A stretch of 64,000 nucleotides of DNA from the NCBI RefSeq assembly GCF_000247815.1, contig NC_021685.1, positions 16,962,955-17,026,954 on the forward strand. Reading direction: 5' to 3'. Below, one piece after another: positions 17,416 to 32,175 of this stretch (positions within the stretch are counted from its first letter, which is position 1; every line of letters begins with the position of its first letter). Both the position numbers and the translations under genes were made by a program. The stretch comes from Ficedula albicollis. Taxonomy: Eukaryota; Chordata; Aves; Passeriformes; Muscicapidae. The notes under the pieces are model-generated. The model was not told the DNA's origin. It did not search any database and worked only from the letters and a program-made list of their open reading frames with translations.

Positions 17416-17700
17416 CCACCCTGAGTCAATCCCATGGGATGGTGATGTGGATATTTGGGGACAAACGCTGAGCAACACAATTTGGGGTGTGGGATCTCCA
17501 GGCCAGCACTGGAGGAGCCTCAGGGAGCTCAGATTTTCTGGGAATGCTGGGAACTGCGGGAGCAAAGCTGCTCTGGATCCCACCTGCTCCAGGCTCGGAG
17601 TCAAAGACCACTGGTGCAGCATCCCCTGAAACAACACCCTCCCAAAAAAAGTGGCTTTTGACAGAACCCAAACTGCTGCTCGTTGGTAGAGCCTGCTAAT
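17416..17700 (-). mobile_element. LTR family B fragment (antisense)
   Basis: The segment is homologous to 19525-19690: shared words include 'gggatctccaggcc', 'agggagctcagattttctgg' and 'aatgctgggaactgc', in the same order. Orientation is taken from the family-B copy at 39640-40265, where AATAAA lies on the + strand. The fragment is partial and diverged. Confidence 0.6.
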
Positions 17701-18210
17701 TACGAGCCTCCCCTCTCCATCCCAGCTTTCCTCTCTTTCCAGCAGGTGTCCAGGGTGGCTCAGCACCGTGGTGGCTGTCACCCTGTCACCTGGGGGTGCT
17801 TCCCCCAGCCCCAAGCCCAGCAGCAGCAGAGCTCCCGAGCCGGTGGCCGCTCTCCCCCTGCCTTTCCCTGGCTATGTGCTGCTGGAATTTTAAACAGATT
17901 ATGTAAGTGGCTCCCGTTTAATCCAGCTGAACTCCCCTCTTCTCACGGCAGCGAGATCAAAGCAGCTGCAGGGAGATGAGCAGGGTGCAGCAGGGCTCTC
18001 CCCGTGCATCTGGCCCGCAGTGGGTGACGAGGAGGGGACACTGGCCAGGCCACCACACTTCACCAGCTGCTTTTCAAAAGCCTCCACAGCAAAGCACAAG
18101 AGCTGCTGCCACCTTCTGCGGATTCCTCGAGGCCCTCCCTTTGTTCCTCTGCGTCCCAGAGATGCAGGACGTGCCCGTGGACGTGGAAGTTCCTCAAAGA
18201 GAGAGCAGCC

Positions 18211-18213
<3 letters not shown>
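17701..18213. other. Unique sequence, nothing recognised
   Basis: Non-repetitive. A short AT-richer part at 17880-17960 ('ttttaaacagattatgtaag') could be regulatory, but nothing proves it. Confidence 0.3.
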
Positions 18214-18242
<29 letters not shown>

Positions 18243-18252
18243 CTCTCCCTGC
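18210..18252 (+). repeat. (CT)n microsatellite
   Basis: About 28 bp of CT dinucleotides followed by 'gtgtgtctctccctg'. Confidence 0.95.
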
Positions 18253-18284
18253 AATTTATAGAGTTTACCTTTTTCATTCCTCCT

Positions 18285-18620
18285 CCTGAAGGCTGACATT
18301 TAAAAATGTGTAATTGTGTTTATCCCTGGCAAGCTGTGAATGGCTCCCCGGGCTGGCCGTGCTTCCTGCGCCGCTGGATAAATTACACTGACAAGCCCTT
18401 ATTACAAAGGGAAAAATAAGTTAATGGAAAAGCAAAGCAGAAAGAGATGCATAAAAATCCCCGAGTGGCCGAGTCAGCAGAATTGCCCCCACGTGAGAGT
18501 CATTGCCAGGGTTTAATTAAACAGAGATCGATCGTGGGGCTGAGGGGGAGCCGGGGGGGGTGCACGTGCAGGCCAGGAATTGGCACTTTTGGGCTGGATT
18601 TATTTTTTTGATAGCCAGGA
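18285..18620. other. Unique island (possible regulatory element)
   Basis: Non-repetitive sequence with 'ggataaattacactg', 'aataagttaatgg', 'ggtttaattaaacag' and 'tgcataaaaatcc', the last resembling a MEF2- or HOX-type core. 'tttaattaaa' is palindromic. The composition suggests a conserved non-coding element, which is inference only. Confidence 0.3.
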
Positions 18621-18851
18621 GTTATTGATATTTCACTGAAGGCTGCCCTGGCAGCGTGGCTCGGGGAGGGAGAGGTGCTCCCAAGCTTCCTGCATTCCTT
18701 CCATCTCCTCCCAGGGATGGCTGGCAGCGAGCTGGAATGCCTGGCTGCCCCTCGGGAGGGGTTTGGGTGCTGCAGGGGCTGGAAATGCACCTGGCTGAAG
18801 GTGTGAGCTGCAAATTCACACAGCAGCACCAGGAAATAGGAAAAGAAACAG

Positions 18852-19690
18852 CCCAGGATGCCTGGAAAGGCTGAGCTGGGGCAGAGAGCAGACAGAGCAA
18901 AAGGAATAAAATGGGTGTTTATTGAAAGGATCCACCTTGGGCAGGGCAAGAGCCCGGCCGGGGCTGCACCCAAATCAAATCCCAGATGGATCCTGGTCAC
19001 CAGTTTTACACTTTTATCAGTTTTGCTCCATCTCCACATTGGGGTCAGGTCACCAGTTTTACACTTTTATCAGTTCAAATCCCAGATGGATCCTGGTCAC
19101 CAGTTTTACACTTTTATCAGTTTTGCTCCATCTCCACATTGGGGTCAATTATCCAAGCACAGCCCCAGGCTATGAAGTCTCAGCCCCTGGCTTTGCCCCC
19201 TTTCCCTCGCTGCTGTTTCTGGTTTTTGGGTACCAGTTGTCCTTGATTCTCCGGCTAGAAAGGAATTGCTTTGTCCAACTCCCCTGTGAAGAGAACTCAC
19301 TAACACCTAATCTGAAGTGTCAGAGTTACACACTCTGAAAGATTCTTCAGAGATTCTGAAGAATAGAAAAGCTGAAACCCAAGGCATCACCAGGATGCTT
19401 TGGGAAAAGGCAAATCCAGGCAGCAGCACTGGGCAATGGGAATCACCTTCCCCAGACAGCCCAGGTGCTTTGGGAAAAGGCACTTCCAGGTGGAGGAGCC
19501 GCCCCGAGTCCCTCCCGAGGGATGGTGACGTGGATATTCCCGGAGAAATCTCGACCAGCACAATTTGAGGGGTGGGATCTCCAGGCCGGCCCTGGAGGGG
19601 CTTCAGGGAGCTCAGATTTTCTGGGAATGCTGGGAACTGCAGGAGCAAAGCTGCTCTGCATCCTGCCACCCATCCCTGCTGATGGCTCCA
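18852..19690 (-). mobile_element. LTR family B copy, antisense, with internal ~100-bp duplication
   Basis: The reverse complement is nearly collinear with 39640-40265. On the - strand it carries 'gataaaagtgtaaaac', then 'cctttcaataaacaccc' (AATAAA near 18923-18918), a normal R/U5 arrangement for an LTR. This copy contains an extra segment: the block starting 'caaatcccagatggatcc' occurs at 18976 and again at 19076, about 100 bp apart, and is single in the 40-kb copy. I could not find a convincing target-site duplication, so the outer limits are approximate. Confidence 0.75.
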
Positions 19691-20531
19691 TGGGGGCACA
19701 GAGCTGGATTAGAGCTCTGAAAGGACCCCAGAATCCTGCAGGATCCCTGTGGGATCCAGGCTTGGAGGCAGGGAAAGCTGGCTGGCTCTGCCTGAGCTCC
19801 CTAATCCAAATCCTAACAAGTGCTGCTGGCTGTGGGCTTGGGAATTGCCTGTCCATGGCACATCTGGGTCTGTCCTGCTGTCTGTCTGACCAGCTGTGCT
19901 CCCCTGTTTTTCCACGGCCTCTGGGATGAAATGCCAGCCACCAGCCAGTACTGGAGGAGAATCACCGCTGGGAATCCAAAGCAGATCCCCAAAAAAGCAC
20001 AAAACGGCCGGGCAGAGGTGGGGATGCTCAGATGGGAACCCCAACAGGAGCTGGGAATGTTTTCCTGGTTTCCTGCTGGGACACAGAGCCCCTTCCCCTG
20101 CCCCTGCCATTCCCATGGGAACCCCAACAGCCCCAAAACATTTTGGGAGGCATCGAGTGAAGCTCTGCAGACTGAGCTCCACGTCCCCAGATCGACTGGA
20201 GCTCAACCATTTGGGGAGCAGAGCAGGAAGTTCCCAGCTGCTGGAAATTGCACACAGCTCCTTTCATTTCCACACATTTTTCCTGCCTAATTGGAGCTGG
20301 GGAAGGAGCTGGACATGAGCACTCCATGACTCATTCCTGGGGGAGGGAGGGATGCAGGAATTGCTCCCCTGGGGTACCAGTTGCACCAGTCTGCTCTTAC
20401 TGGGCGTTGAAGGAGGAACCTGTTATCTCCAGGCACCCACAGATGTCATTTGGATACACAGGATGAGTCTTTCACCAGTGCCAAGTTCACTTTAAATAAC
20501 AGAAAAAAATGGGCTGCTTAAAACTGCACTC
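19691..20531. other. Unique sequence, no gene recognised
   Basis: GC-moderate non-repetitive sequence. Open frames here are short and unremarkable. Confidence 0.35.
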
Positions 20532-20555
20532 TTTTTTTTTTTTTTTTTTTTTTTT
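20532..20555 (+). repeat. Poly-T, 24 bp
   Basis: T homopolymer followed by 'ctgtttcag', which resembles a polypyrimidine tract plus acceptor AG. No coding frame after it looks like an exon, so no splice site is called. Confidence 0.95.
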
Positions 20556-21654
20556 CTGTTTCAGGTGTAGCTGTGCTGCTTTTCCCTCAGCAGCAGCATC
20601 CAGGCTGGGCTCCTGTAAATGTTAGCTGAGACTCAGTGGAAAGGAAATAAAACCCCCAAACAAAACCAGAGGAATAATTCCTCTTTCTGTGCCGCTTTCA
20701 GATCGGTCCCACAGCCCCGACATCTCCCAGCTAATGAGTGAAAATCCCTTCTCCTTGCAGCCTGGACACCAATCAATACTCCACAAGCAATTTCCAGGCC
20801 TCATTAGAGCCCCAAAATTCCCGTTCCTCGGGAAGTGGGTGGCACAGTCAGCCACAAAGAGCCCAGCAGGACGCTGCCTCTACCTGCTGCAAGCCCGGCT
20901 GGAAAGCAGGAATCATCCAGAAAAAAGGCTGTTTTCCCAGCCTAGGGATGAATCCTGAAGCCCAGTGATGCCTGGAGAGCCTGGCATTGCCGCCCTCCTG
21001 CTCCAGGAAGTGATGGACAGCTCACCCTGACGCCAGGCATTCCCAAAATTTGCTTTTCCATGAGCAGGGACGGCTCCTGGCAGGTTTGCTCCACGTCTTG
21101 GATGTGCCCAGAGGGGCTCCAGCATCATCCACCCATCCAGCTGCCATCCCTGCAGGAATTCTGGCCCCTTCCTCACCCAGCAGGAGGAGGCACCAGGCTG
21201 GAGCAGGAGCCTGAATCTCCCTCAGGGATGGTGGCTGGGCTTTTCCAGCATGGAAATTCCTTTCTTTTAAAGTTGCTTTGTTTAATTACTCTGGGATACA
21301 TCCGAAAATACGAGTGCCACGGGCCTTTGAAGTTCAGAGAGACCCGAGCAGGTGCCATAATCCCCTTATCCTAATCCTGATGGCCAAGATACGCTGGCTG
21401 CCCTTTCCCCCAGTCGAGGTTTAAAATCCAGAGTCGTTTCTGCTTCCCTGGGATGGGGTTTGGGATCCCCCTGACCTCCGTGGTGTTCACGGGCACCTTG
21501 GCTTGGTTGGGGATCGTTTTTATCTCCCTAAAATCTCGTGGGAGCACCCAGGAGGGCAGTGGGTGTTTTCCCAGTGGAGAAACACTCGATCCATCCCTGG
21601 AAATGGCCAGAGTTGCATCCTGGGGCATGTGGGGTTACCTGTGCTCTGGGAGAG
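20556..21654. other. Unique sequence, no gene recognised
   Basis: About 1.1 kb of non-repetitive DNA leading up to the GGAA array. Contains 'gttagctgagactcag' and 'agctaatgagtgaaaatc' but no identifiable element. Confidence 0.35.
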
Positions 21655-23001
21655 GGAAGGAAGGAAGGAAGGAAGGAAGGAAGGAAGGAAGGAAGGAAGG
21701 AAGGAAGGAAGGAAGGAAGGAAGGAAGGAAGGAAGGAAGGAAGGAAGGAAGGAAGGAAGGAAGGAAGGAAGGAAGGAAGGAAGGAAGGAAGGAAGGAAGG
21801 AAGGAAGGAAGGAAGGAAGGAAGGAAGGAAGGAAGGAAGGAAGGAAGGAAGGAAGGAAGGAAGGAAGGAAGGAAGGAAGGAAGGAAGGAAGGAAGGAAGG
21901 AAGGAAGGAAGGAAGGAAGGAAGGAAGGAAGGAAGGAAGGAAGGAAGGAAGGAAGGAAGGAAGGAAGGAAGGAAGGAAGGAAGGAAGGAAGGAAGGAAGG
22001 AAGGAAGGAAGGAAGGAAGGAAGGAAGGAAGGAAGGAAGGAAGGAAGGAAGGAAGGAAGGAAGGAAGGAAGGAAGGAAGGAAGGAAGGAAGGAAGGAAGG
22101 AAGGAAGGAAGGAAGGAAGGAAGGAAGGAAGGAAGGAAGGAAGGAAGGAAGGAAGGAAGGAAGGAAGGAAGGAAGGAAGGAAGGAAGGAAGGAAGGAAGG
22201 AAGGAAGGAAGGAAGGAAGGAAGGAAGGAAGGAAGGAAGGAAGGAAGGAAGGAAGGAAGGAAGGAAGGAAGGAAGGAAGGAAGGAAGGAAGGAAGGAAGG
22301 AAGGAAGGAAGGAAGGAAGGAAGGAAGGAAGGAAGGAAGGAAGGAAGGAAGGAAGGAAGGAAGGAAGGAAGGAAGGAAGGAAGGAAGGAAGGAAGGAAGG
22401 AAGGAAGGAAGGAAGGAAGGAAGGAAGGAAGGAAGGAAGGAAGGAAGGAAGGAAGGAAGGAAGGAAGGAAGGAAGGAAGGAAGGAAGGAAGGAAGGAAGG
22501 AAGGAAGGAAGGAAGGAAGGAAGGAAGGAAGGAAGGAAGGAAGGAAGGAAGGAAGGAAGGAAGGAAGGAAGGAAGGAAGGAAGGAAGGAAGGAAGGAAGG
22601 AAGGAAGGAAGGAAGGAAGGAAGGAAGGAAGGAAGGAAGGAAGGAAGGAAGGAAGGAAGGAAGGAAGGAAGGAAGGAAGGAAGGAAGGAAGGAAGGAAGG
22701 AAGGAAGGAAGGAAGGAAGGAAGGAAGGAAGGAAGGAAGGAAGGAAGGAAGGAAGGAAGGAAGGAAGGAAGGAAGGAAGGAAGGAAGGAAGGAAGGAAGG
22801 AAGGAAGGAAGGAAGGAAGGAAGGAAGGAAGGAAGGAAGGAAGGAAGGAAGGAAGGAAGGAAGGAAGGAAGGAAGGAAGGAAGGAAGGAAGGAAGGAAGG
22901 AAGGAAGGAAGGAAGGAAGGAAGGAAGGAAGGAAGGAAGGAAGGAAGGAAGGAAGGAAGGAAGGAAGGAAGGAAGGAAGGAAGGAAGGAAGGAAGGAAGG
23001 A
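21655..23001 (+). repeat. (GGAA)n tetranucleotide array, ~337 copies
   Basis: Perfect GGAA repeats over about 1347 bp with no interruption visible. GGAA is the ETS core motif, and long GGAA arrays are known binding platforms for ETS-family proteins. All three frames read as an endless G-R-K-E peptide, which is the source of the 550-574-codon frames here. They are not genes. Confidence 0.98.
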
Positions 23002-23119
23002 CAGAAAAGCTGCAGGGATGGGGTTGTGTCAGAGGGGTCTTGGGGCTTCTCCGAGGGCAGGAAGAAAACCAGGAAGGATCAGGAAGCTCAAGGCAGCCAA
23101 AGCAAAGCTTTGTTCAGAG

Positions 23120-23275
23120 GAAGCAACAAGGGATGGGCTGCCCAAGAGGTGAGGCCCCCATCCCTGGAGGTGTTTAAGGAAAGCCTGGATGTGAGAAGCT
23201 GGGGTGGGGCCAGAGGTTGGACTTGGTGATCTCAGAGGTCTTTTCCAGCCTTAATTCCGTGATTCTGTGGTTGGA
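23120..23275 (+). mobile_element. CR1 LINE 3' end
   Basis: Classic CR1 tail in order: 'gggctgcccaagaggtg', 'ccatccctggaggtgttt', 'aaggaaagcctgg', 'ggttggacttggtgatctc', 'agaggtcttttccagcc', ending 'tccgtgattctgtgg'. It lies about 120 bp after the GGAA array. This copy is a different CR1 subtype from those at 45.5 and 53.7 kb. Confidence 0.92.
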
Positions 23276-23434
23276 AACAGGCTCGGGGGGGTCTGTCACA
23301 GCACAGCTCAGCTCCGTTCCCAGCAGTGCTCTCCATCTGAAACCAGCTCCCCCAGAAACACCTGGCTCTGCTGCGAGTTCCAAAAGTCGAGGCTGGATCG
23401 GAGCTAAGCGCTCCCATCAAATTCCATAATTGCA

Positions 23435-23700
23435 GGGTGGTGAATGAGCTGGGAAATAAAGCCAATTGTGGGGTAACAAATGAAGTATTCACTGCAAGGG
23501 AGGTGTGCGAGCTTTCACAGCTCACAAAATGTCTTCTCTCCCTTTTTATTTGTTCCCTTTCTTTCCCCCAAATTAAATTTTCCTTGAAATCAATGTATTC
23601 CCATGGAAATTCTTTATTACAACGGAGTGCCATTGAAATGCCATTTTCTGCTGGCAGTGCTCCGTTGGTTTGTTATTGACACGCTTCAATTGCTGCTCCC
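23435..23700. other. AT-rich unique island (possible regulatory element)
   Basis: Non-repetitive sequence with 'gggaaataaagccaattg', 'ccccaaattaaattttcc' and 'ttgttattgacacgcttc'. It looks like a conserved non-coding element by composition only. Confidence 0.3.
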
Positions 23701-24417
23701 CTGCCAGCAAACAGCACCCAGGGCACGTTCCCCTCCTTCTGCACTGGCTTTTGTGTCCCCACGGCTCCGGGGGCTGGAATCCAGCCTGGAGGGATTCCTC
23801 TGGAATGTCTTGGTGCATCCTGGGTGGAGAAGACCCCCTCCAAATTCCCGAAGCTCTTGTGCTGCTCCATCCTCCTGAGGAACCATGTGCTGTCCCAGGC
23901 TCTTCCCTTCGGACCCCAGGAGGGACAGGAGGGCTCAGTCCATGCCCTGAGTGCAGGAGAGGCTCCAGACCCCCTGAATCCCCTCTCCAGGCACAGGAAT
24001 CCCACTGAACTCCCATCTCCTGCTCCTCTGGCCGTGGATTCGCATCTTCTGCCTTTGCATGGCAGCCCCGAGATCTCCCAGGCACCAGAGATCCCACGAA
24101 GTTGTCACCAGGCTGGTTTACTGGCTGGGTTTGTCCCAAAATTCCTGTGGGAATCACACGCCGGGCTCTGCAGGTCACAGCTCCAGGCAGCTGCTCGCTG
24201 TGGTTTTTAACCCAGCGGTTAAAACCCGGATAAACACCCCAGCTCCTTGGAGGGGATCACAGCACCCCCAGCTCCAGCAGGAAGCCCTGGAACCACTGGA
24301 ATAGTTGTGCAGGGAGAGAACATCTCCAGTGTGTGGCTGGGAGGAACTGGGGCAGCAAGAGGGGGGACAGACATTTCCTTGTTTCTCAGGGGAAAGGGAA
24401 CGGATTTAAGCAGAAAA
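23701..24417. other. Unique sequence, no gene recognised
   Basis: GC-moderate, non-repetitive. No element was recognised before the CR1 start. Confidence 0.35.
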
Positions 24418-24692
<275 letters not shown>

Positions 24693-24844
24693 AACACCTG
24701 ATGGAGAAATGGTCCCTCAGAGGGACACCCACAGGCTGGAGCAATGGGCTGGTGGGAGCTTTCTGCTCCCAGTGCTCCCAGTGCTCCCAGTGACAGCAGG
24801 CACACACGGAAATTCAGGAATTTTCTCTCCTGTGAGAAGGTTTT

Positions 24845-25015
24845 ATAGGGAGGGGCGTTGAACACTTGGAGTTCCACGAGAGGTTGTGATGTTCCCATCC
24901 TTGGAGATTCCCAGTCTCCAGTTGGAAGTGGGAAACCTGCTCCAGGTGACTCTGCCTGTGCAGGGCTTGAACCAGGTGATCTCCAGAGGTCCCCTCCAAG
25001 CTCAGCTGCTCTGGC
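24845..25015 (+). mobile_element. CR1 LINE 3' end, diverged
   Basis: Reads 'ggagttccacgagagg', 'cccatccttggagattccc', then 'ttgaaccaggtgatctcc' and 'agaggtcccctccaagctc'. The last two are the recognisable CR1 'gatgatctccagaggtccc' tail. More diverged than the other copies. Confidence 0.75.
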
Positions 25016-25828
25016 ATTTGGGAATATTTGGTTTCTGAGCCTCTGCTTGTGGCTGCTTTCCCCAGGCCCTGATGGGGCCGAAGCTTTTCCCAACTTCCTT
25101 GTGCTTGGGAATTTCTCTGGTGCCATCTCAGTGCTCCTTGTGCAGAACTGGAGGGAATCTGGGGTGAGGACATGGATTTGTTGTCCTGGATCAGCTGGGG
25201 CTGACCTTGCCCTCCCACCTGAGCAGGATCTTCCCTCTCCAGGTGTTTTCCTGGCTTTGCTGTGGAAGCACCCAATGGAGTGGAATAAAACCTCTTCTTT
25301 CCACACAGATCCTTAAAGCAGAGCTCCCAGTTCCTTCCCAAGTCGGGCTGATGTCCATTTTGGCAGCAAATTTAATCTCCCGAGAGGCTGCAGGAGCCAC
25401 CCTGCCCTCCCCCTCAGCCAGGAATCAGGAGTGAGTTGTTTATTCCCTGCAGGATTTATTCTGGAAGTGCAATCCCTGTTTTCCTGGGAAGTGCTGCCAA
25501 TGCTGAGCCATCCCAGCCTTGGGATTCAGCTGCCATCCCTAAATCCTGCAGGAACCTGCCCAGGCTCCTCTGACCACAGCACAGCCACCAAGATCCAGCC
25601 CTGGGGGATTCATTCCCACACAGGGAATGACTTTTTACCCTCTTGAAGTGGTCCAAGATAATTTTTCCTCCCCTTTTCCCACATTTCCTTGATTCTCTGC
25701 TGCAGCAGCTCTTTTCCTGGGAAGATGAAGGGTTTTGGAGTTTGTCCTCCCAACAAACTGAGCGACCTCAAAGCCAATTAAAAGCAGCTCTTTTCCATGC
25801 AGATACACTCGGCTTCAGTTTTATTTTC
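25016..25828. other. Unique sequence, no gene recognised
   Basis: Non-repetitive, GC-moderate, with no recognisable feature. Confidence 0.35.
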
Positions 25829-25950
25829 AGGCTTGGCAGTTCATTAAAAGCAGGGAAAAATATCCCACAGGCGAAGGATCGGGAGCACCAGGCTTGGCAG
25901 CTCATTAAAAGCAGGGAAAAATATCCCACAGGCAAAGGATCGGGAGCACT
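25829..25950 (+). repeat. Direct duplication, ~61-bp unit x2
   Basis: 'aggcttggcagttcattaaa' at 25829 recurs at 25890 with one substitution (gttc to gctc). The following 'gcagggaaaaatatcccaca' is identical in both copies. Confidence 0.92.
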
Positions 25951-26284
25951 CAGTGAGAATCCTGGGATGGGGCAGGAAAAGGGAATGAAATCAGGCAGCA
26001 CAGAAAAAAATAAAACCCGGAGCCCCAGAAATGCAGCTTTCCCTGGCAGGCAGCTCAGCAAACTCTTCATTGGGGTCATTCCTCTCCTGATGGAATATTT
26101 GCAGTGTTTTTTCAGATCCAGCATGGTTGGTGATGAAGCAGCTCTGTAAATCGCTCGTGTCCAACCATTCCTGAGAGCTCTTATCCCACTGTTTGCCTCA
26201 GGAATCCAGGACTTCCAGCTCCCTTTGTGCATCCCTGGGCAGAGAAACAGGCTCAGGTCCTTACCTGAGGGCCAGGAACAAAAA

Positions 26285-26582
26285 GGAGTCCAAAGAAAAA
26301 AATTCCAGCGGGGAATGGCTGGTTTTTATTTAACACATTACTTCTTCAAATATAAGCTCCAGCTTACTTAAGGCAAAGTTCAAGTTAATATTGATATTTG
26401 AAGGAAGCAGCACTTTCATATTAATCAGCCACCATTAAATGTCTGTTAGGAGACAAAGCTCGTGGGCTCTGGCTCCAGACACATTTTCAAATGGTTCAGG
26501 CTCACTTTGATCCTCCTTAATGACAGAGAGCAATTAGAAAATGGGTTCAGAAACTCTTTCCACGCACAGTTTGCACGGTTGG
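26285..26582. other. AT-rich unique island (possible regulatory element)
   Basis: Non-repetitive AT-rich stretch with 'ttcaagttaatattgatatt', 'catattaatcagcc' and 'gagcaattagaaaatg'. It resembles a conserved non-coding element by composition. The 25951-26284 segment before it is unremarkable. Confidence 0.3.
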
Positions 26583-26676
26583 TTTGTTTTTTTTTTTTGT
26601 TTTTTTTTTGTTTGTTTGTTTGGTTTTTTTTTGTTTTTTTTTTTTTTTTTTTTGGGGGGGGTTTTTTTTTTTTTTG
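26583..26676 (+). repeat. T-rich low-complexity tract with G interruptions
   Basis: Runs of 8-22 T separated by single G, GG or G8 (26654-26661). Probably slippage-derived. Confidence 0.95.
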
Positions 26677-26999
26677 TAATGTTGTCAGATGATATCTCTG
26701 GGAAGGCAAAAATGCCCCTCCTTGGCTCCTCCTGCTCAGATGTGTCAGGTTTGGAGGTGAAACGGTGGCAAAAAGTGTGAGGGGCTGGAGGGGAGCGAAG
26801 TCCTGAGGGTTCTCCCTCAGGCTGGGATGCAGGAATTGTTCAGCAGGGGCAGGGAAGGAGCTGGGGATGCTCCCCGCAGGACCTCGGGCATGGATTGCCA
26901 TGGCAACCACATCCCAGGGCAGCAGGGATGGTGGGAAACCCATCGGGGACAGACCCAGGGGGTGGGACCGGGAAGGGGACCCCACACTGCTGCCCTGCT

Positions 27000-28860
<1,861 letters not shown>

Positions 28861-29489
28861 GCCTGGCGAGAGGTGCGCTGGGCTGGTGGCAGCTCTTGGG
28901 GAGCAGCTGGAAAATGGGAAAACAGGAGGAAATTTTGTGGGGTTGATCGCACTGAGCCCTTCCCGATTTTCCCTCTTTGAGAACGGGAATGTTTCATTCT
29001 GCTCCGTCTTGGCATCTTTTCAGTCTCAGGTTTGCTGCTGGCTCATTAGGGAGCAGCTAACGAGCTTTCTCTGCCCTCAGTGGATGGGTGCAAAATCCCT
29101 GACAAATCTCTTGTTTTCCCCGGTATTTCCCAAGGTCTGGGTTGAAATTGGTGCGGAGAGAACAGATAAAGGATTTAAGTACAAATTTAAGTACAAATAA
29201 AGGCTCTTTGCTGAGGAGGTGTCGGGGACACCTCCCCACCCCTCCAAGGGAGATTCCAGAGGTGAGAATGGTCCAGATCCACACAGAGAACTCTCCTGAA
29301 AATCCATCAGGTGCGGCTACGTCTGCTGAAAGTACGGGAATTAAAATCCCGGGAGCACAAATTCCGTCCACACCGAGGCACCTGAATGAGAAATTTGGTT
29401 TGCAAAAACAGGGAGCGAGCCAGGGGCTCCCGGAGTTCCTGCGCAGCCTCGCAGGCACAAAAGCTGCTCCTTTCAGCTGGCCAAATGAG
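28861..29489. other. Unique sequence, nothing recognised
   Basis: Non-repetitive. A small duplication 'tttaagtacaaa' x2 lies at about 29173-29198. No gene was recognised. Confidence 0.35.
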
Positions 29490-29740
29490 CAGAGTGAAAG
29501 GAAAATTATGGTCATTAAACCCCTCTTTTACCTGAAATGCAACCTTTTATTTAGATAACAAAGACATTTTTGCATTTGATGGGCACTTTCAAGTGCGGCA
29601 GTTGGAACAGTGACATCAAGAGCACAATCCCAGCGTGAAAAATCAAAATATAGAAGCGACTCCCGAGGTCCTCCGTGCCCCTCCCAGTCGAATTAATTTA
29701 AAACCAGCTCTAATCAATCCGGACCTGACTCAGCTGCCTC
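29490..29740. other. AT-rich unique island (possible regulatory element)
   Basis: Includes 'ggtcattaaacccc', 'ccttttatttagataac', 'cgaattaatttaaaacc' and 'tctaatcaatccgg'. Non-repetitive, with CNE-like composition only. Confidence 0.3.
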
Positions 29741-30086
29741 TCCCAGGACTCTGGGATGGCACAGCTGGGCTGAGAGCTCCACGCTCAAATTCCATAGGCA
29801 GGAGATGGGTTGGAAAAATCCAAGGAGGCATTTGTCAGAGGGGCCCTCTGGCCTCACCTGCTGCACCAGCAAACGAGGCCCCTGCCAGCTGCAGAATTGC
29901 AAGCCCCACTTTTTGTGTTCCCATCTAAAAAAAAGGGGGGGGCTCTGGGAGTGCTTCTGAAGCAATTTTGGTTCACAGCTGCTCTGCTTTGCTTCTCTTT
30001 GGGTGGGAAGGACACAGGATTGCAGAATTCACAATTCCAGTGTCTAAAAACAGGGGGATTGGAAGGGCTGAGAAAAATGCTGCAAC

Positions 30087-31219
<1,133 letters not shown>

Positions 31220-32175
31220 TAAAGCCTGCAGGATGAAGGGAAGCAACAGCCAGCGACCCACACAGGTCCTTTTGTCCATGGGATTTTCACTCTCAGGCTG
31301 TGTGTCCCAAATCCCACACCCCAGATTGTTTGTGGGGTTTGCAGCCCTCCAGCTCCACTGCTGGGAGGCCTCTCCAACTGCAAACCCAAACATTCCCGGC
31401 CATTTTCCCTGCTTTGATCCCCTCTGCTCCTTCCCAGGCTGGGAATGCTGGAATTCTGATGATTTTTCTCCCTTTGCCTGAGCCCAGGCAGGACCAACCC
31501 CAACCTGGGAGCTGCACTTTGGGGAAGTGTCCTGCAGGAAGGCAAGCTTTAGAGACAGCTTCTTGCCAGCAGCACGGGTTTATCCCAGCTCTGATCCTGC
31601 AGGAACGGGGGGCAGAACCCTCTGGGAATGTGTTTGACACCAAAAAAAACCCCCTGTGATGCTCCCAGCCACCAGCGGCAGGGAGGGGAAGGTCTGCCAG
31701 GTGACACTTAGCTCCTCATGCCCAGAGCTTTGCCTTCCACCAAAAGCTTTTGGGGAGCTGGAAGTGCCACTTTTCCCCCCAGTGGCACTCCCTGGAGCTG
31801 TGGGAATGGGGATGAGACCCCCCCAAGCTGTGCCGGGGGGCCCCTCCTTGCCGTCCAGGAGGGAGGGAAGTGTCCCACCCGAAGGTGAGCGAGCGTTTAA
31901 GCCCCGCTTAAAGCTGTGTAAGACCTTAAACCCTCGGTGTCACCCAAGGGCTTAAAGGCCTTAAGGCTGCAGTGAGTCCTGAGTTTGAGCAGCCTAAGCC
32001 TCCTGCAGCCTCCCTGCTCCTTGAAGGGCAGTCCCAGAGCATCCCCAGGGCTCTCAGAGAGTGGGAATTTCTTCCAGGCTGCTCCAAACTCTCCAGTTCC
32101 ATCCTGGCTGGGCTCAGTGCAGGAGTGTAATGGTGGTGGTGCTACTTAATTAGTGGTTTGGTTTGGGTGTTTTTA
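31220..32175. other. Unique sequence with CTTAA-rich patch
   Basis: Mostly unremarkable. At 31890-31995 a cluster of 'gtttaagcc', 'cgcttaaagc', 'gcttaaagg' and 'ccttaaggc' occurs, related in word content to 33480-33630. Confidence 0.4.

Noticed and set aside
20532..20565. Polypyrimidine tract plus AG resembling a splice acceptor
   Set aside because: No convincing exon frame or donor follows. Poly-T plus 'ctgtttcag' is common by chance.
21453..23229. Three overlapping + frames of 549-574 codons
   Set aside because: They are translations of (GGAA)n in all three phases, with no start context, domain or non-repeat coding flank.
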